A DNA stretch of 64,000 bases from Paraflavisolibacter caeni (GCF_025628885.1 NZ_JAOTIF010000007.1:124001-188000), one strand, 5' to 3'; counted from the stretch's first letter, positions 17,953-27,211 are shown. Program-made: numbers and translations. Notes: generated by a model not told the origin, from the letters alone.

Positions 17953-18594
17953 ATGGAAAGAAGAGAAGCCCTCAAAAACATTGCTACTCTAATAGGCGTA
18001 ACGGCAGCTACCGCATTAGCCATGGAGCGGTTTAATTTTCTAGCCAGATGTACTAATAAGAGTGACAAAAATTACTTTTCAGAAAGTGAGCAAAAGATCG
18101 TTTCTGAAATCTCTGGCATGATCATACCTACCACATCTACTCCCGGTGCAATAGAAGCAGGTGTTCCTGCTTTTATTGAAATGATGCTTCAGGATTGCTA
18201 TAGAAAACCAGAACAGGAAAGTTTTCAAAAAGGATTGGAAGACGTTGAGGCAAAAGCAAACGCCTTGGGTAATGATTTCATTTCATTGACTCCGGAACAG
18301 AAAAGAACTGTTCTCACACAAATTGAGAGTGAGGCCTTAGCCCAGTCGAGCAACCCTCCCAGCCAGGTGAAACCGCCTACAAACGATGAAACAAAAACGC
18401 TTACCAACAAACCACGACCTCCGGTACCTTCCTTCTGGCAACTCATGAAAGAGTTGACCTTATTGGGTTATTTCACATCGGAGATAGGTATGACGAAGGC
18501 GATGGTGTATGTGCCAGTACCAGGACGCATAGAAGCGATAAAAATCAAAAGTGACCAAAAGGCATATTCTGAATATACAGACAGACTCTGGTAA
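17953..18594 (+). CDS. Gluconate 2-dehydrogenase subunit 3-like protein with Tat signal
   Basis: This 213-residue protein starts MERREALKNIATLIGVTAAT, a twin-arginine export signal as found on Bacteroidota partners of GMC dehydrogenases. The mature part has the family pattern FSESEQKIVSEISGMIIPTT and TPGAIEAGVPAFIEMMLQDCY. A proline-rich insert (about residues 136-157) separates it from a C-terminal block FWQLMKELTLLGYFTSEIGM. Subunit-3 proteins escort or anchor the flavin subunit, encoded 89 bases downstream, across the membrane. The pair should act in the periplasm as a sugar or glycoside dehydrogenase passing electrons to the respiratory chain. Confidence 0.85.
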   Translation: MERREALKNIATLIGVTAATALAMERFNFLARCTNKSDKNYFSESEQKIVSEISGMIIPTTSTPGAIEAGVPAFIEMMLQDCYRKPEQESFQKGLEDVEAKANALGNDFISLTPEQKRTVLTQIESEALAQSSNPPSQVKPPTNDETKTLTNKPRPPVPSFWQLMKELTLLGYFTSEIGMTKAMVYVPVPGRIEAIKIKSDQKAYSEYTDRLW

Positions 18595-18683
18595 AACAGC
18601 GGATAAGTATAAAAAAATCTTCATTCGCATTATACATCTATTGTTTTAACGTCACAAGCTATTCAATAATAAATTTTTTAAGC

Positions 18684-20366
18684 ATGAATTCTTTTGATGC
18701 TATTGTTATCGGTTCCGGGATTACAGGTGGTTGGGCAGCGAAGGAGCTGACTGAGAAAGGTTTGAATGTAGTAATGCTCGAAAGGGGCAGGGATATCAAA
18801 CATGTATCCGGTTATGAAACGGCAAACACGCCTCCCTGGCAGTTCAAGCACCGGGCTAAAATGACGCTTGATGTCCAACAAGACTATGCGACTCTTGTGC
18901 GTATGGGTTATGGACAGGAATCCAACCGACACCTTTTTGAAAGTGACAAAGACCATCCCTATATTGAAAAGAAACCTTTTGATTGGTTGAAAGGATATCA
19001 TACGGGAGGAAAGTCTTTAATGTGGGGGAGGCATAGCTATCGCTGGAATAAAGATGATTTTGAAGCCAATGGGAGGGAAGGTATTGGTGTGGATTGGCCT
19101 ATCCGATACGAAGACCTTGCGCCCTGGTATTCTTATGTGGAAAGGTTTGTTGGTATCAGTGGCATGAAGGAGGGATTGGATGTGTTACCTGATGGAGAAT
19201 TCTTAAAACCTTTTCCCATGTTTGCTCCAGAGTTATATCTCAGGGCACAAGTAAAGTCAAAATTCAAGAGAACAGTTACTATTGGCAGATCAGCCAATTT
19301 AACCGATCCACAACCCTGGCATTCTGAAACAGGACGTGCATCCTGCCAAAATCGTAACCTGTGTTTACGGGGGTGTCCTTTTGGAGGTTATTTCAGCACC
19401 CAATCAGCAACATTGCCTGCTGCTATGAAAACAAAAAGGTTGACTTTGGTGAACAATGCAATTGTGTCAGAAATTATTTTCGATGAAAAGAAAAACAGGG
19501 CGACTGGTGTTCGGGTGATTGATGCAGAAACCAACAAGGTGACCGAGTATTATGCTAAAATCATCTTTGTGAATGCGGGTACCATTCCTACAGCTTCGGT
19601 ATTGTTACGTTCAAAGTCCAGTCGTTTCCCCAATGGCCTGGGAAATGACAGTGACCAGGTAGGCAGAAATCTGATGGACCATAATGGCGGTCCTTTAGTA
19701 ACAGCAAAAATTGATGGTTTTGAAGACGACTACTATTATGGCCGTCGTCCCACAACATTGTATGTTCCCCGCTATAGAAATTGGGGCAGTGATAAGCAAC
19801 CCTATTTGCGTGGATTTGGTTATCAGGGGGCAGCAAGCCGCACTACGTGGACCAGAGGCTTGCATGAAAAAGGGTTTGGAGCCGAATTCAAAGATGAATT
19901 AACCAAGCCAGGTCCATGGAGCATATTTTTTGTTGGTATTGGTGAAATGCTACCCAATCCAAATAACCGAATGTATCTTGACAGTGACAAGAAAGATAAA
20001 TGGGGATTGCCCTTGGTGGTTTTTGATGTAGAATTTGGAGAAAATGAAAAAATGATGCGCCAACCGATGGGGGATGACATGGTGGAAATGCTTACGGCTG
20101 CAGGTTTTAAAGACGTTAGAGCGATGAGCATTCCGATGAATCCCGGATTTGGTATCCATGAAATGGGTACTGCACGAATGGGTAAGGACCCAAAGACTTC
20201 TGTTTTGAATCAATACAATCAAATCCATGCCTGTAAAAATGTATTTGTTACTGATGGTGCAGCTATGGCTTCTTCATCTTGTGTCAATCCATCGTTGACC
20301 TATATGGCGCTAACAGCCAGGGCTGCTGATTTTGCAGTTGGTGAATTAAAAAAACAGAATTTATGA
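18684..20366 (+). CDS. GMC-family FAD dehydrogenase (candidate glucoside 3-dehydrogenase large subunit)
   Basis: This 560-residue protein has the FAD motif IGSGITGGWAAKEL at 8-21. The substrate region carries the cysteine-rich stretch SCQNRNLCLRGCPFGG, common in membrane-linked GMC dehydrogenases. The catalytic pair is His492 (GIHEMGTARMG) and Asn535 (CVNPSLTYMALTARAADF). It has no signal of its own and probably rides out with the Tat-signal subunit encoded just upstream, as in gluconate 2-dehydrogenase and glucoside 3-dehydrogenase systems. The inferred job is oxidation of the glucose moiety to a 3-keto glycoside, preparing it for elimination by the deglycosidase at 25761-27211. Its stop overlaps the AraC start by four bases. 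Confidence 0.88.
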   Translation: MNSFDAIVIGSGITGGWAAKELTEKGLNVVMLERGRDIKHVSGYETANTPPWQFKHRAKMTLDVQQDYATLVRMGYGQESNRHLFESDKDHPYIEKKPFDWLKGYHTGGKSLMWGRHSYRWNKDDFEANGREGIGVDWPIRYEDLAPWYSYVERFVGISGMKEGLDVLPDGEFLKPFPMFAPELYLRAQVKSKFKRTVTIGRSANLTDPQPWHSETGRASCQNRNLCLRGCPFGGYFSTQSATLPAAMKTKRLTLVNNAIVSEIIFDEKKNRATGVRVIDAETNKVTEYYAKIIFVNAGTIPTASVLLRSKSSRFPNGLGNDSDQVGRNLMDHNGGPLVTAKIDGFEDDYYYGRRPTTLYVPRYRNWGSDKQPYLRGFGYQGAASRTTWTRGLHEKGFGAEFKDELTKPGPWSIFFVGIGEMLPNPNNRMYLDSDKKDKWGLPLVVFDVEFGENEKMMRQPMGDDMVEMLTAAGFKDVRAMSIPMNPGFGIHEMGTARMGKDPKTSVLNQYNQIHACKNVFVTDGAAMASSSCVNPSLTYMALTARAADFAVGELKKQNL

Positions 20367-21304
20367 CATTTCAAAAAAACGCCATACCAACATTTGACCC
20401 TTTAAAGTTGAAAATAAAGTTATTGAGTACGGGGGGAGATCGTTTTCAGTCTTTCTTTACGCCTGCTTCTGATGTATTCCATATCAATCGTATAGAAGAT
20501 TATGTCCGTTTTATCAAGGTCCCTACAGAGACAGATGTACATCCCTTCCGACTTACTCTTTTCAATTTTATTTTTCAAACAAAAGGCCACAGCTTACGCA
20601 CTAAAGGTTTGAACACTTATGAATTTGGGGAAAACACTTTTTTCTTTGTACCGGCCTATGAAATCACCACTCATTTGTCTGGTAGTCAGGATGCAGAAGG
20701 ATATTACTGTCATTTTAATATAGACCTTTTGACGTCTGACTACAGAATCAAAGACCTGTTGGCGGACTTTCCCTTTTTAAACTTTAACTGTTTTCCTCTT
20801 ATAACCATAACCGATGAGGTAAAAGATCTGATCATGCCGCTGCTTCAACGGCTTGAAATGGAATACAAGGCAGGAGAAAAATGCAGGTTTGACATCTTAA
20901 GAACTTACCTGATTACTTTGTTTACTGAATTGAAACCGTTTGTTCAATCTGTTTCTTCCTTATCGAATAACTCCGCTTACCAAATTACCGAAAAATATAA
21001 AAAGGCTCTTGCGCAGTATATTTATGAGAAACAAAATATTTCTGGTTATGCCGAAATGCTTGGAGTGACTCCTAATCATCTAAACAAATGTGTAAAAAGC
21101 GTAACTGGAAAATCGGCACATGATCTATTGAACGAAATGCTTTTGTTGGAAACGAAGGTATTGTTAACGCAAACCAGCCTTAGTGTCTCTGAAATTGCTT
21201 ACCGGATGGGTGGCAATGAACTCAGCAATTTTGTACGATTCTTTAAATCAAAAACTGGAATGAAACCAGGAGAATATCGTAAAATGGTCAATCCAGAATT
21301 GTGA
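20363..21304 (+). CDS. AraC-family transcriptional activator (paralogue 2)
   Basis: This 313-residue protein is a clear paralogue of the regulator at 3066. Shared blocks are FHINRIEDY, FIFQTKGHSLRTKGL, a nearly identical first helix-turn-helix (VTPNHLNKCVKSVTGKSAH) and TSLSVSEIAYRMGGNELSNFV. It overlaps the GMC dehydrogenase by four bases (ATGA), so it is co-transcribed with the genes it probably controls. Regulon promoter copy 3 follows 180 bases later. Two regulators with the same reading head but diverged sensor domains could answer different inducers through common operators. Confidence 0.9.
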   Translation: MTFQKNAIPTFDPLKLKIKLLSTGGDRFQSFFTPASDVFHINRIEDYVRFIKVPTETDVHPFRLTLFNFIFQTKGHSLRTKGLNTYEFGENTFFFVPAYEITTHLSGSQDAEGYYCHFNIDLLTSDYRIKDLLADFPFLNFNCFPLITITDEVKDLIMPLLQRLEMEYKAGEKCRFDILRTYLITLFTELKPFVQSVSSLSNNSAYQITEKYKKALAQYIYEKQNISGYAEMLGVTPNHLNKCVKSVTGKSAHDLLNEMLLLETKVLLTQTSLSVSEIAYRMGGNELSNFVRFFKSKTGMKPGEYRKMVNPEL

Positions 21305-21483
21305 ATTCTTCAACTGATTCAAAGTGTTAAAGCCAGTGGGATAACTAATTCAAGGAGGAAAATTATCTATAATAAGCGCCATTCAATACGCAATATAAAA
21401 ACTCATTCTTCTTCTGAAAATAGTTTCTAATAATAGAAATCAACTCTCCTTATAATTAATTCATAGATCTATCGCTATTGTCT

Positions 21484-21555
21484 AAAATTGATTGAAAATG
21501 ATAGAAAACAGTTGCATTTCGATAGTGCTTATCCTGTTTTTATAAGGCAACTTTG
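21484..21555 (+). promoter_or_regulatory. Regulon promoter copy 3, before the TonB receptor
   Basis: AAAATTGATTGAAA (21484-21497) is followed by TGATAG (21499-21504) and CGATAG (21520-21525) at 21-bp period, then 22 bases to CAACTTTG (21548-21555). The receptor ATG is 48 bases downstream. Same layout as 4160 and 16595. The rest of the gap (21305-21483) is AT-rich with nothing else recognised. Confidence 0.75.
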
Positions 21556-21603
21556 ATAGACAACGATTCAAAAAAATCATTTTTCGAAACGAAAACTTGC
21601 AAT

Positions 21604-24447
21604 ATGAAAAAGTGCAAATTACTCCTGGTCATTGTAATGACTTTCTTCTTTTCAATGTCAACACTTGCCCAAATGAAAATAAGTGGTAAAGTAACCGAAG
21701 CTGCAACTGGGAAACCTTTGAGTGGAACTACAGTAACTATCAAGGGGACGACACGAGGTACATCCACAAATACAGATGGAGATTATGCCATTGAAGTTTC
21801 TTCCATGGAGGCCGTATTGGTGTTTTCCTATACCGGCTATGGAACACTGGAACGTAAAGTGGGTACGAATACTGTATTGAATATTGCGTTGATCGAAACT
21901 GCTGCTTCCTTACAAGATGTAGTTGTAACAGGTGTCTTTGATTCAAGGAGAAAACTGGAAGCATCGGTTTCTATTTCTACTTTGAACGCCCAACAAATAG
22001 AAAGGCAGGCACCCAACAGTGGTGCTGATCTGTTGAGAAAAGTTCCCGGCGTATTTGTGAATTCAGCAAAAGGTGAAGTAAGAACCGACGTGTATACCCG
22101 GGGTTTGGCCAATAGACCGAGCTATAATGATGATGTGTCCGGCTTGTACTATGTATCGTTGCAGGAAGATGGATTGCCGCTTTCAAATGTTTACATAAAC
22201 TCATACACTCATGATTTATTTTTGCGGGCAGATGCAACCCTAAACAGGCTCGAAGCTGTTCGAGGTGGTACTGCTTCCATTGCAGGGGCCAATGCCCCGG
22301 GAGGTATCTTCAACTATCTTTCAAAAACCGGTGGAAGTAAATTTTCAGGAGTGGTCAAAGAAAAGCTTGGACTGGAAGGCGATGGCCGGAACTTTTATCA
22401 CCGCACAGACCTTAATGTGGGTGGCCCCATCAGTAAAAATGGCTGGTACTACAATATTGGTGGTTTTTACCGCCATGCCAAAGGTGCTCGTGATGTGGGT
22501 TACCCTTTGAATTATGGCGGCCAGGTGAAAGCCAATATTCAAAAGAAATATGCAGGTGGTTCTGTTACTTTCTATGCAAAATATCTGAACGACCACAATG
22601 GTACGTTTCTAAATTTAATTGGGAGAAACTTTGATCATCCTGAATTGGCACCAGGAATAAAGAAAACAGATGCATTTATTCTTCCTGCTGAAGCCAGCGT
22701 ATCATCAAAATTAGGTGATGGTGTTCCGATTAGCTTTGATCCAAAGGATTTAAACCATTCAAGGGAGTTTGCTATTGGTGCGGATTGGAAACATACATTC
22801 GGCCATGGTTTTACACTTCAAAATAATGCGAAGTTCTCTGCCAAGCGCCTGACCTTAAACATCACCCAGGCTACCAGTCCTACACTTTTGACTGATCTGA
22901 TACCGAATGCAGTTGCCGGCACAATTGGTATGGGAACCATTACCTATAAAGACAATATTACCAAGCAGCCCCTGGCGGTTGTTCAAGCATCCGTATCGCA
23001 GACAGGGCCTCCGTCATGGACAGTTGTATCCAATAACATGCCCAGTCAGGATATACTTAAAAATGGTATGTTGTACCAGGCTGCTGTTCATGGAGAGCCA
23101 AAGATAAACGAGTTTTTAGACCAGTTAGTGCTTACTAAAAAGGCAAAAAATATTTCTTATAACCTCGGGGCGTTTATAGGTCTGTCCAATTTGCCAAGAT
23201 ACTCTGGTGGTATTGTAGGAACTGCATTTACAACCTTAGAAAACCGTCCCCGGATGATGGATATTACCTATCAGAATGCTTTCCTGGGAGGGGCTACACA
23301 GCAGATTACCAGTCCGGAAGGTTATTTTAAAACGGGCGGTGTATTTGGTTACAATGATTTCGAATACAAGAAAACGAACTTAGCTCCTTTCCTGGCCTTC
23401 AATTGGCAAATTACGCCTAAACTCAATTTCGACCTGGGTGTTCGATATGAGCATACCATTTCAGAAGGCACAAATTACATCCGTGTTCCCAATAATGGTA
23501 GCGATGGCGGCCTGGATGGTAATCCGCTGACCACTTACGATAATAACTATTATAAGAATCCATTGGCTATTCCTTATAAGTTCACCACCAATACCTGGTC
23601 TTATTCAGGTGCGTTTAATTATTTGCTGGCCGATAACCAATCTATTTATGTGCGTTATTCCGAGGGAAGAAAAGCACCGGAGGCCAACCTCTTCCAGTCA
23701 ATTGATGCACCGGAAAAAGTAGCATTAACAAATCCTGCTGTTCAAAATGTAACCCAGGTAGAGCTTGGCTATAAATACAAGTCTTCTAAAATTGACCTGG
23801 CAATTACTCCTTACTATAGTTTGTTGAGCAACATCTTTACAGGATTCACATCATTGGATTCTGCCGGGAAATTATACAGCCTAACTCCTTACTATAACAA
23901 ACTGAGATCTATTGGTGTGGAAGCAGAAGCTACCATTTATTTATCTAATCATTTTAATACAAGGGTTGCAGCGACTTTCCAAAACGCTACTTTCCCACAG
24001 TATAAAATTTCAACATCTGGCGCTACCTCTTCAAAATCAGATGACTCAACCCTTGATTATTCAGGCAATCAGGCTGATCTCTCCCCAGATGTCATTTTGA
24101 ATATAACACCAACTTACAGTACAGAAAAGTTCTATGCATTTCTTTCCTATCAATATACAGGGAAGCGCTGGGCAAACGTGCCAAACGCATTCCAACTGCC
24201 GTCTTTTTCTCTATTTGATTTAGGCATTGGCTATAATGTTACCAAAAGGTTGTCTTTAAATGCGAATATCAATAACCTCTTTAATTCATTTGGTGTGATG
24301 ACCTGGGGAGCACCTGGTGGTTTCCCGGCTGTTTACAATTTATCTGAGTTTACCAAGGAAAAAGTAGAAGCAAATAAAGATGCTTTATTTCCAATCGGTG
24401 GCACGCAACCAAGGGCTTATTTCCTGACAGCTACTTATAAGTTTTGA
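21604..24447 (+). CDS. TonB-dependent outer-membrane receptor without SusD partner
   Basis: ATG 21604 gives a typical signal peptide (MKKCKLLLVIVMTFFFSM...LAQ) and 947 residues. Order of domains: carboxypeptidase-like beta-sandwich (about 22-100, ISGKVTEAATGKPLSG), plug (about 115-225, with VRGGTASIAGANAPGGIFNY), and a long beta-barrel ending in aromatic YFLTATYKF. No SusD gene follows, and the plug resembles siderophore/small-ligand receptors more than SusC, which suits import of a small aromatic glycoside rather than a polysaccharide. It is preceded by regulon promoter copy 3 and followed by a flavin hydroxylase and the deglycosidase genes. Confidence 0.92.
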   Translation: MKKCKLLLVIVMTFFFSMSTLAQMKISGKVTEAATGKPLSGTTVTIKGTTRGTSTNTDGDYAIEVSSMEAVLVFSYTGYGTLERKVGTNTVLNIALIETAASLQDVVVTGVFDSRRKLEASVSISTLNAQQIERQAPNSGADLLRKVPGVFVNSAKGEVRTDVYTRGLANRPSYNDDVSGLYYVSLQEDGLPLSNVYINSYTHDLFLRADATLNRLEAVRGGTASIAGANAPGGIFNYLSKTGGSKFSGVVKEKLGLEGDGRNFYHRTDLNVGGPISKNGWYYNIGGFYRHAKGARDVGYPLNYGGQVKANIQKKYAGGSVTFYAKYLNDHNGTFLNLIGRNFDHPELAPGIKKTDAFILPAEASVSSKLGDGVPISFDPKDLNHSREFAIGADWKHTFGHGFTLQNNAKFSAKRLTLNITQATSPTLLTDLIPNAVAGTIGMGTITYKDNITKQPLAVVQASVSQTGPPSWTVVSNNMPSQDILKNGMLYQAAVHGEPKINEFLDQLVLTKKAKNISYNLGAFIGLSNLPRYSGGIVGTAFTTLENRPRMMDITYQNAFLGGATQQITSPEGYFKTGGVFGYNDFEYKKTNLAPFLAFNWQITPKLNFDLGVRYEHTISEGTNYIRVPNNGSDGGLDGNPLTTYDNNYYKNPLAIPYKFTTNTWSYSGAFNYLLADNQSIYVRYSEGRKAPEANLFQSIDAPEKVALTNPAVQNVTQVELGYKYKSSKIDLAITPYYSLLSNIFTGFTSLDSAGKLYSLTPYYNKLRSIGVEAEATIYLSNHFNTRVAATFQNATFPQYKISTSGATSSKSDDSTLDYSGNQADLSPDVILNITPTYSTEKFYAFLSYQYTGKRWANVPNAFQLPSFSLFDLGIGYNVTKRLSLNANINNLFNSFGVMTWGAPGGFPAVYNLSEFTKEKVEANKDALFPIGGTQPRAYFLTATYKF

Positions 24448-24453
24448 TTTCCT

Positions 24454-24497
24454 AAGAACTGCTTTTCGTAACTCTATTGTTGCGGGAAGTAGTTCTT
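24454..24497 (+). promoter_or_regulatory. Strong intercistronic hairpin between receptor and hydroxylase
   Basis: AAGAACTGCTTTTCG (24454-24468) pairs over its full 15 bases with CGGGAAGTAGTTCTT (24483-24497), using three G-U pairs, with a 14-base loop. It is not followed by a T-run, so it is not a standard terminator. Its 3' foot is six bases before ATG 24504, where it could protect or process the mRNA or hinder ribosome entry. Confidence 0.6.
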
Positions 24498-24503
24498 AAA
24501 ATA

Positions 24504-25730
24504 ATGCTTAAAAACACAACCACAATGCTTGCAAATCAAAAAAGAAAACGAGTAGCCATTATAGGAGCGGGTCCCGGAGGCTTGTCAGCAGGACTGGCCT
24601 TGCATCAAGCTGGATTTGATGTCACCATCTTTGAAAGACATCCTGAGATCAGGCCATTGGGAGGTGCTATCATTATGAATGCTATCGGCATCAATATTTT
24701 GCGGAGTTACGGTATAACCATTGACGATACTTTTTCTGGTGTCAATAAGGTTATTTTTCGCAGCCATAAAGGAAAACAACGTGTGTTTTTCAGAATGGAA
24801 GAGCAATACCTGGAGCAAGCCCATGTAAATGGATGGCAGTCAGGGATGATGCGTTCTGAATTATACGAAAAAATGTTGGCAGTTATTCCGGAAGGCATGA
24901 TCGTTACCGCACACAAATTGCTGCGTTACGAAGAAACAGAAGATAAAATCACTGCTTTTTTTGACAATGGTAAGCAATACGATTTTGATCTGATTATCGG
25001 GGCCGATGGGGTCAACTCCAATGTTCGCCAACAGTTGTGGGATTCTTCTGAATTAAAGCACCTGGGCATAGCCGTTTGGTTGGGCTGGGCTGAGGTTGGA
25101 GGTATAGCTCGTGATGAAATCGTTCTGCGGCACAGTGAACTGTATCAGTTTGGTTATGCTCCACTCATCTACAAGGGTAAAGAATGTTTTGAATGGTGGT
25201 TTGTAGAAGCTTGTACAGAACATCAACCGGAGCCGCCGAATCCTCATGTCTATCTCAAAGAAAAGCTGAAAGATTTTGAAGAACCGGTACAGACCATCCT
25301 GAATGCAAGTGAGGAAAGTCATACGTTCCGCTGGGTCATTAAATACCGGGAACCATTGGAAAAGTGGTCAAAAGGACGGGCAACCTTACTGGGTGATGCT
25401 GCACATCCTACCTCGCCTTATGCTGCCTATGGGGCCGGCATGGCTATAGAAGATGGCTTCTTTTTAGGCAAATATCTAAAAGGCAAGAATCTCTCCGATA
25501 TCGGTTCTATACAGGAAGGCCTGAACCAATATGATAAAGAGCGGGTAAAATATTGCAATGACACGACTTCTTTTGCCCGAAAGATCGGTAGAGTGTTCCA
25601 CAATGCACCAAAGCCCTTCAGAATGATCAGGGATTTTGCTTTGAACAATACCAAGTTTATGGAGCAACAGATTGCGAAGAGTTATTTAAGTGAAGCGCAG
25701 AATTTGTTGCAAAGGATTGTGCAAGAGTAA
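24504..25730 (+). CDS. FAD-dependent monooxygenase (group A), second copy
   Basis: ATG 24504 gives 408 residues; ATG 24525 is an alternative. Landmarks are AIIGAGPGGLSAGLAL (FAD), LIIGADGVNSNVRQQLW (DG motif) and ATLLGDAAHPTSPYAAYGAGM (GD motif). It is a different branch from the hydroxylase at 7717, and its active-site entry differs (PTSPYAAYGAG versus ATIPQLGQGAG). Encoded between the TonB receptor and the deglycosidase subunits, it probably hydroxylates the aromatic part of the imported compound. The substrate is unknown. Confidence 0.87.
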   Translation: MLKNTTTMLANQKRKRVAIIGAGPGGLSAGLALHQAGFDVTIFERHPEIRPLGGAIIMNAIGINILRSYGITIDDTFSGVNKVIFRSHKGKQRVFFRMEEQYLEQAHVNGWQSGMMRSELYEKMLAVIPEGMIVTAHKLLRYEETEDKITAFFDNGKQYDFDLIIGADGVNSNVRQQLWDSSELKHLGIAVWLGWAEVGGIARDEIVLRHSELYQFGYAPLIYKGKECFEWWFVEACTEHQPEPPNPHVYLKEKLKDFEEPVQTILNASEESHTFRWVIKYREPLEKWSKGRATLLGDAAHPTSPYAAYGAGMAIEDGFFLGKYLKGKNLSDIGSIQEGLNQYDKERVKYCNDTTSFARKIGRVFHNAPKPFRMIRDFALNNTKFMEQQIAKSYLSEAQNLLQRIVQE

Positions 25731-25760
25731 ACCAAAATAGAATAAAAAAGAAATCACATT

Positions 25761-26192
25761 ATGCCAACAAAATTTTTAAAACTCGGATTTGACGACAGAG
25801 TTCTGTGTGAAAGAAGTTTTCGTAATATTTATCTCAATGGAAACCGGGTTGGTTTTAACCTAGGAGTAAATTTAAATTATTACAGAGGATTGCATGTTTC
25901 TTGCATAGAAAGGCTTGAAGTAAAAGTGAATGGGGAAACCATCCCAGAGTACCTGATCTTATTCTGTATCAACGGTAAAAAGTTTTCAGTCTCTCAGTTA
26001 AAAGATCTCTTTGCTGAATTCTGGAGTATAAAGAATACCGCCCATCTCGAAATTTACAATTACGGCTTACCGGAAGGCAAACATGATATCGCATTAACCT
26101 TAGAGCTACGGATTCCATACATGAAGTTTGCTCCTAGAACGTATGGAGCCGTGGACAGTTCTGCACATAAAAAAATGACTATTCTAAATTAA
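25761..26192 (+). CDS. C-glycoside deglycosidase beta subunit-like protein (CGDB/DUF6379)
   Basis: This 143-residue protein has no signal peptide. The pattern VGFNLGVNLNYYRGLHVS, NGKKFSVSQLKDLF and HDIALTLELRIPYM fits the small beta-sandwich subunit of C-glycoside deglycosidases (CarC/DgpB type, Pfam CGDB, formerly DUF6379). In characterised systems it binds a TIM-barrel alpha subunit, and together they cleave the C-C bond of a 3-keto C-glucoside by elimination. The alpha-type gene follows 15 bases downstream, as expected. The assignment rests on recalled family features; the neighbouring gene order supports it strongly. Confidence 0.8.
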   Translation: MPTKFLKLGFDDRVLCERSFRNIYLNGNRVGFNLGVNLNYYRGLHVSCIERLEVKVNGETIPEYLILFCINGKKFSVSQLKDLFAEFWSIKNTAHLEIYNYGLPEGKHDIALTLELRIPYMKFAPRTYGAVDSSAHKKMTILN

Positions 26193-26206
26193 CCTGAAAG
26201 ATAATT

Positions 26207-27211
26207 ATGCAACACGATATAGATTTCGGTGTATCACTATATGGATTCACACAACAATGGTGCGAAAATAAGGACTATGGTTTCGATGATATGTTCAAAG
26301 AATTGAACAGATTGGGCATCAAAAAATTTGAAATTGTAGGCAGTCAAATGTTCAACAATTATCCCAATCCAACTGAAGAAGAGATCAACCATTTACTTGC
26401 ACTATGCAAAAAGTATGATGTAGAACCATTTAGTTATGGAGGAGGTATAGACGCAGGAAAATATTCAGACCACGACATGACGGATCAGGAAATCATCGCG
26501 GAAGTAACATTTGAGCTCATGACCGCCTACAAATTGGGCTGCAAATATATACGTGGCTTTGGTATTCCAACGCATTTGGTGAAGGAGGTTGCCCGTTTTG
26601 CTGAATTCTACAACATAAAAATAGCTATTGAGGTGCATGCACCCTCTCGTCCCAGTGACCCAAAAGTTCAGGAATTGATTCAACAAATAAAAGAATCTGG
26701 GTCTTCGTTTATTGGATTGGTTCCTGATTTCGGATGTTTTGTTGAACGACCAAATCCTTTCGTGCTGCAACGATACATCGGGTTGGGAGCAAATGAAGCA
26801 ATCCTGAATTTCATTGTGGAAAACAGACACAATGGATATACTGAAGAAAGTATATGGCAAAAAGTACAGGAAATGGGTGGTGGTCAAACTGAAAAATTAG
26901 CTATCAGCGAGCTATTTGGTTATTTGAGTTTTGCTCCAGCTGACCTGGAAGGGTTTAAGTCATTGTTACCATGGTGCTTATACTTCCATGGAAAGTTTTA
27001 TCACATAGATGAAAATGGTGTAGAGACAACGATTCCATATCAGCAGTTACTCAAACTGATTGTGGAGTCTGGTTTTAAGGGTGTGATTATGACGGAATAT
27101 GAAGGGCATTGCTTTTATTTAAACGACGCACCAGAGCAAATTAAACGGCATTTACAAATGGAAAGAAATATTTTAAGTCAACTAGAGGTGAAAAGAATTT
27201 CAACGGTTTAA
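26207..27211 (+). CDS. C-glycoside deglycosidase alpha subunit-like TIM barrel (sugar isomerase fold)
   Basis: This 334-residue xylose-isomerase-like TIM barrel is cytosolic. The likely metal site is Glu142 and His144 (IAIEVHAPSRPSD), Asp174 (LVPDFGCF), His261 or His266 (FHGKFYHID) and Glu297 or Glu299 (TEYEGHC). In CarB/DgpC-type enzymes the His of the E-x-H motif is the proposed base that deprotonates the 3-keto sugar. Immediate pairing with the CGDB gene is the diagnostic feature. The natural bond (C-glycosidic or O-glycosidic) is not fixed by sequence, since 3-keto elimination can break either. Confidence 0.8.
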   Translation: MQHDIDFGVSLYGFTQQWCENKDYGFDDMFKELNRLGIKKFEIVGSQMFNNYPNPTEEEINHLLALCKKYDVEPFSYGGGIDAGKYSDHDMTDQEIIAEVTFELMTAYKLGCKYIRGFGIPTHLVKEVARFAEFYNIKIAIEVHAPSRPSDPKVQELIQQIKESGSSFIGLVPDFGCFVERPNPFVLQRYIGLGANEAILNFIVENRHNGYTEESIWQKVQEMGGGQTEKLAISELFGYLSFAPADLEGFKSLLPWCLYFHGKFYHIDENGVETTIPYQQLLKLIVESGFKGVIMTEYEGHCFYLNDAPEQIKRHLQMERNILSQLEVKRISTV

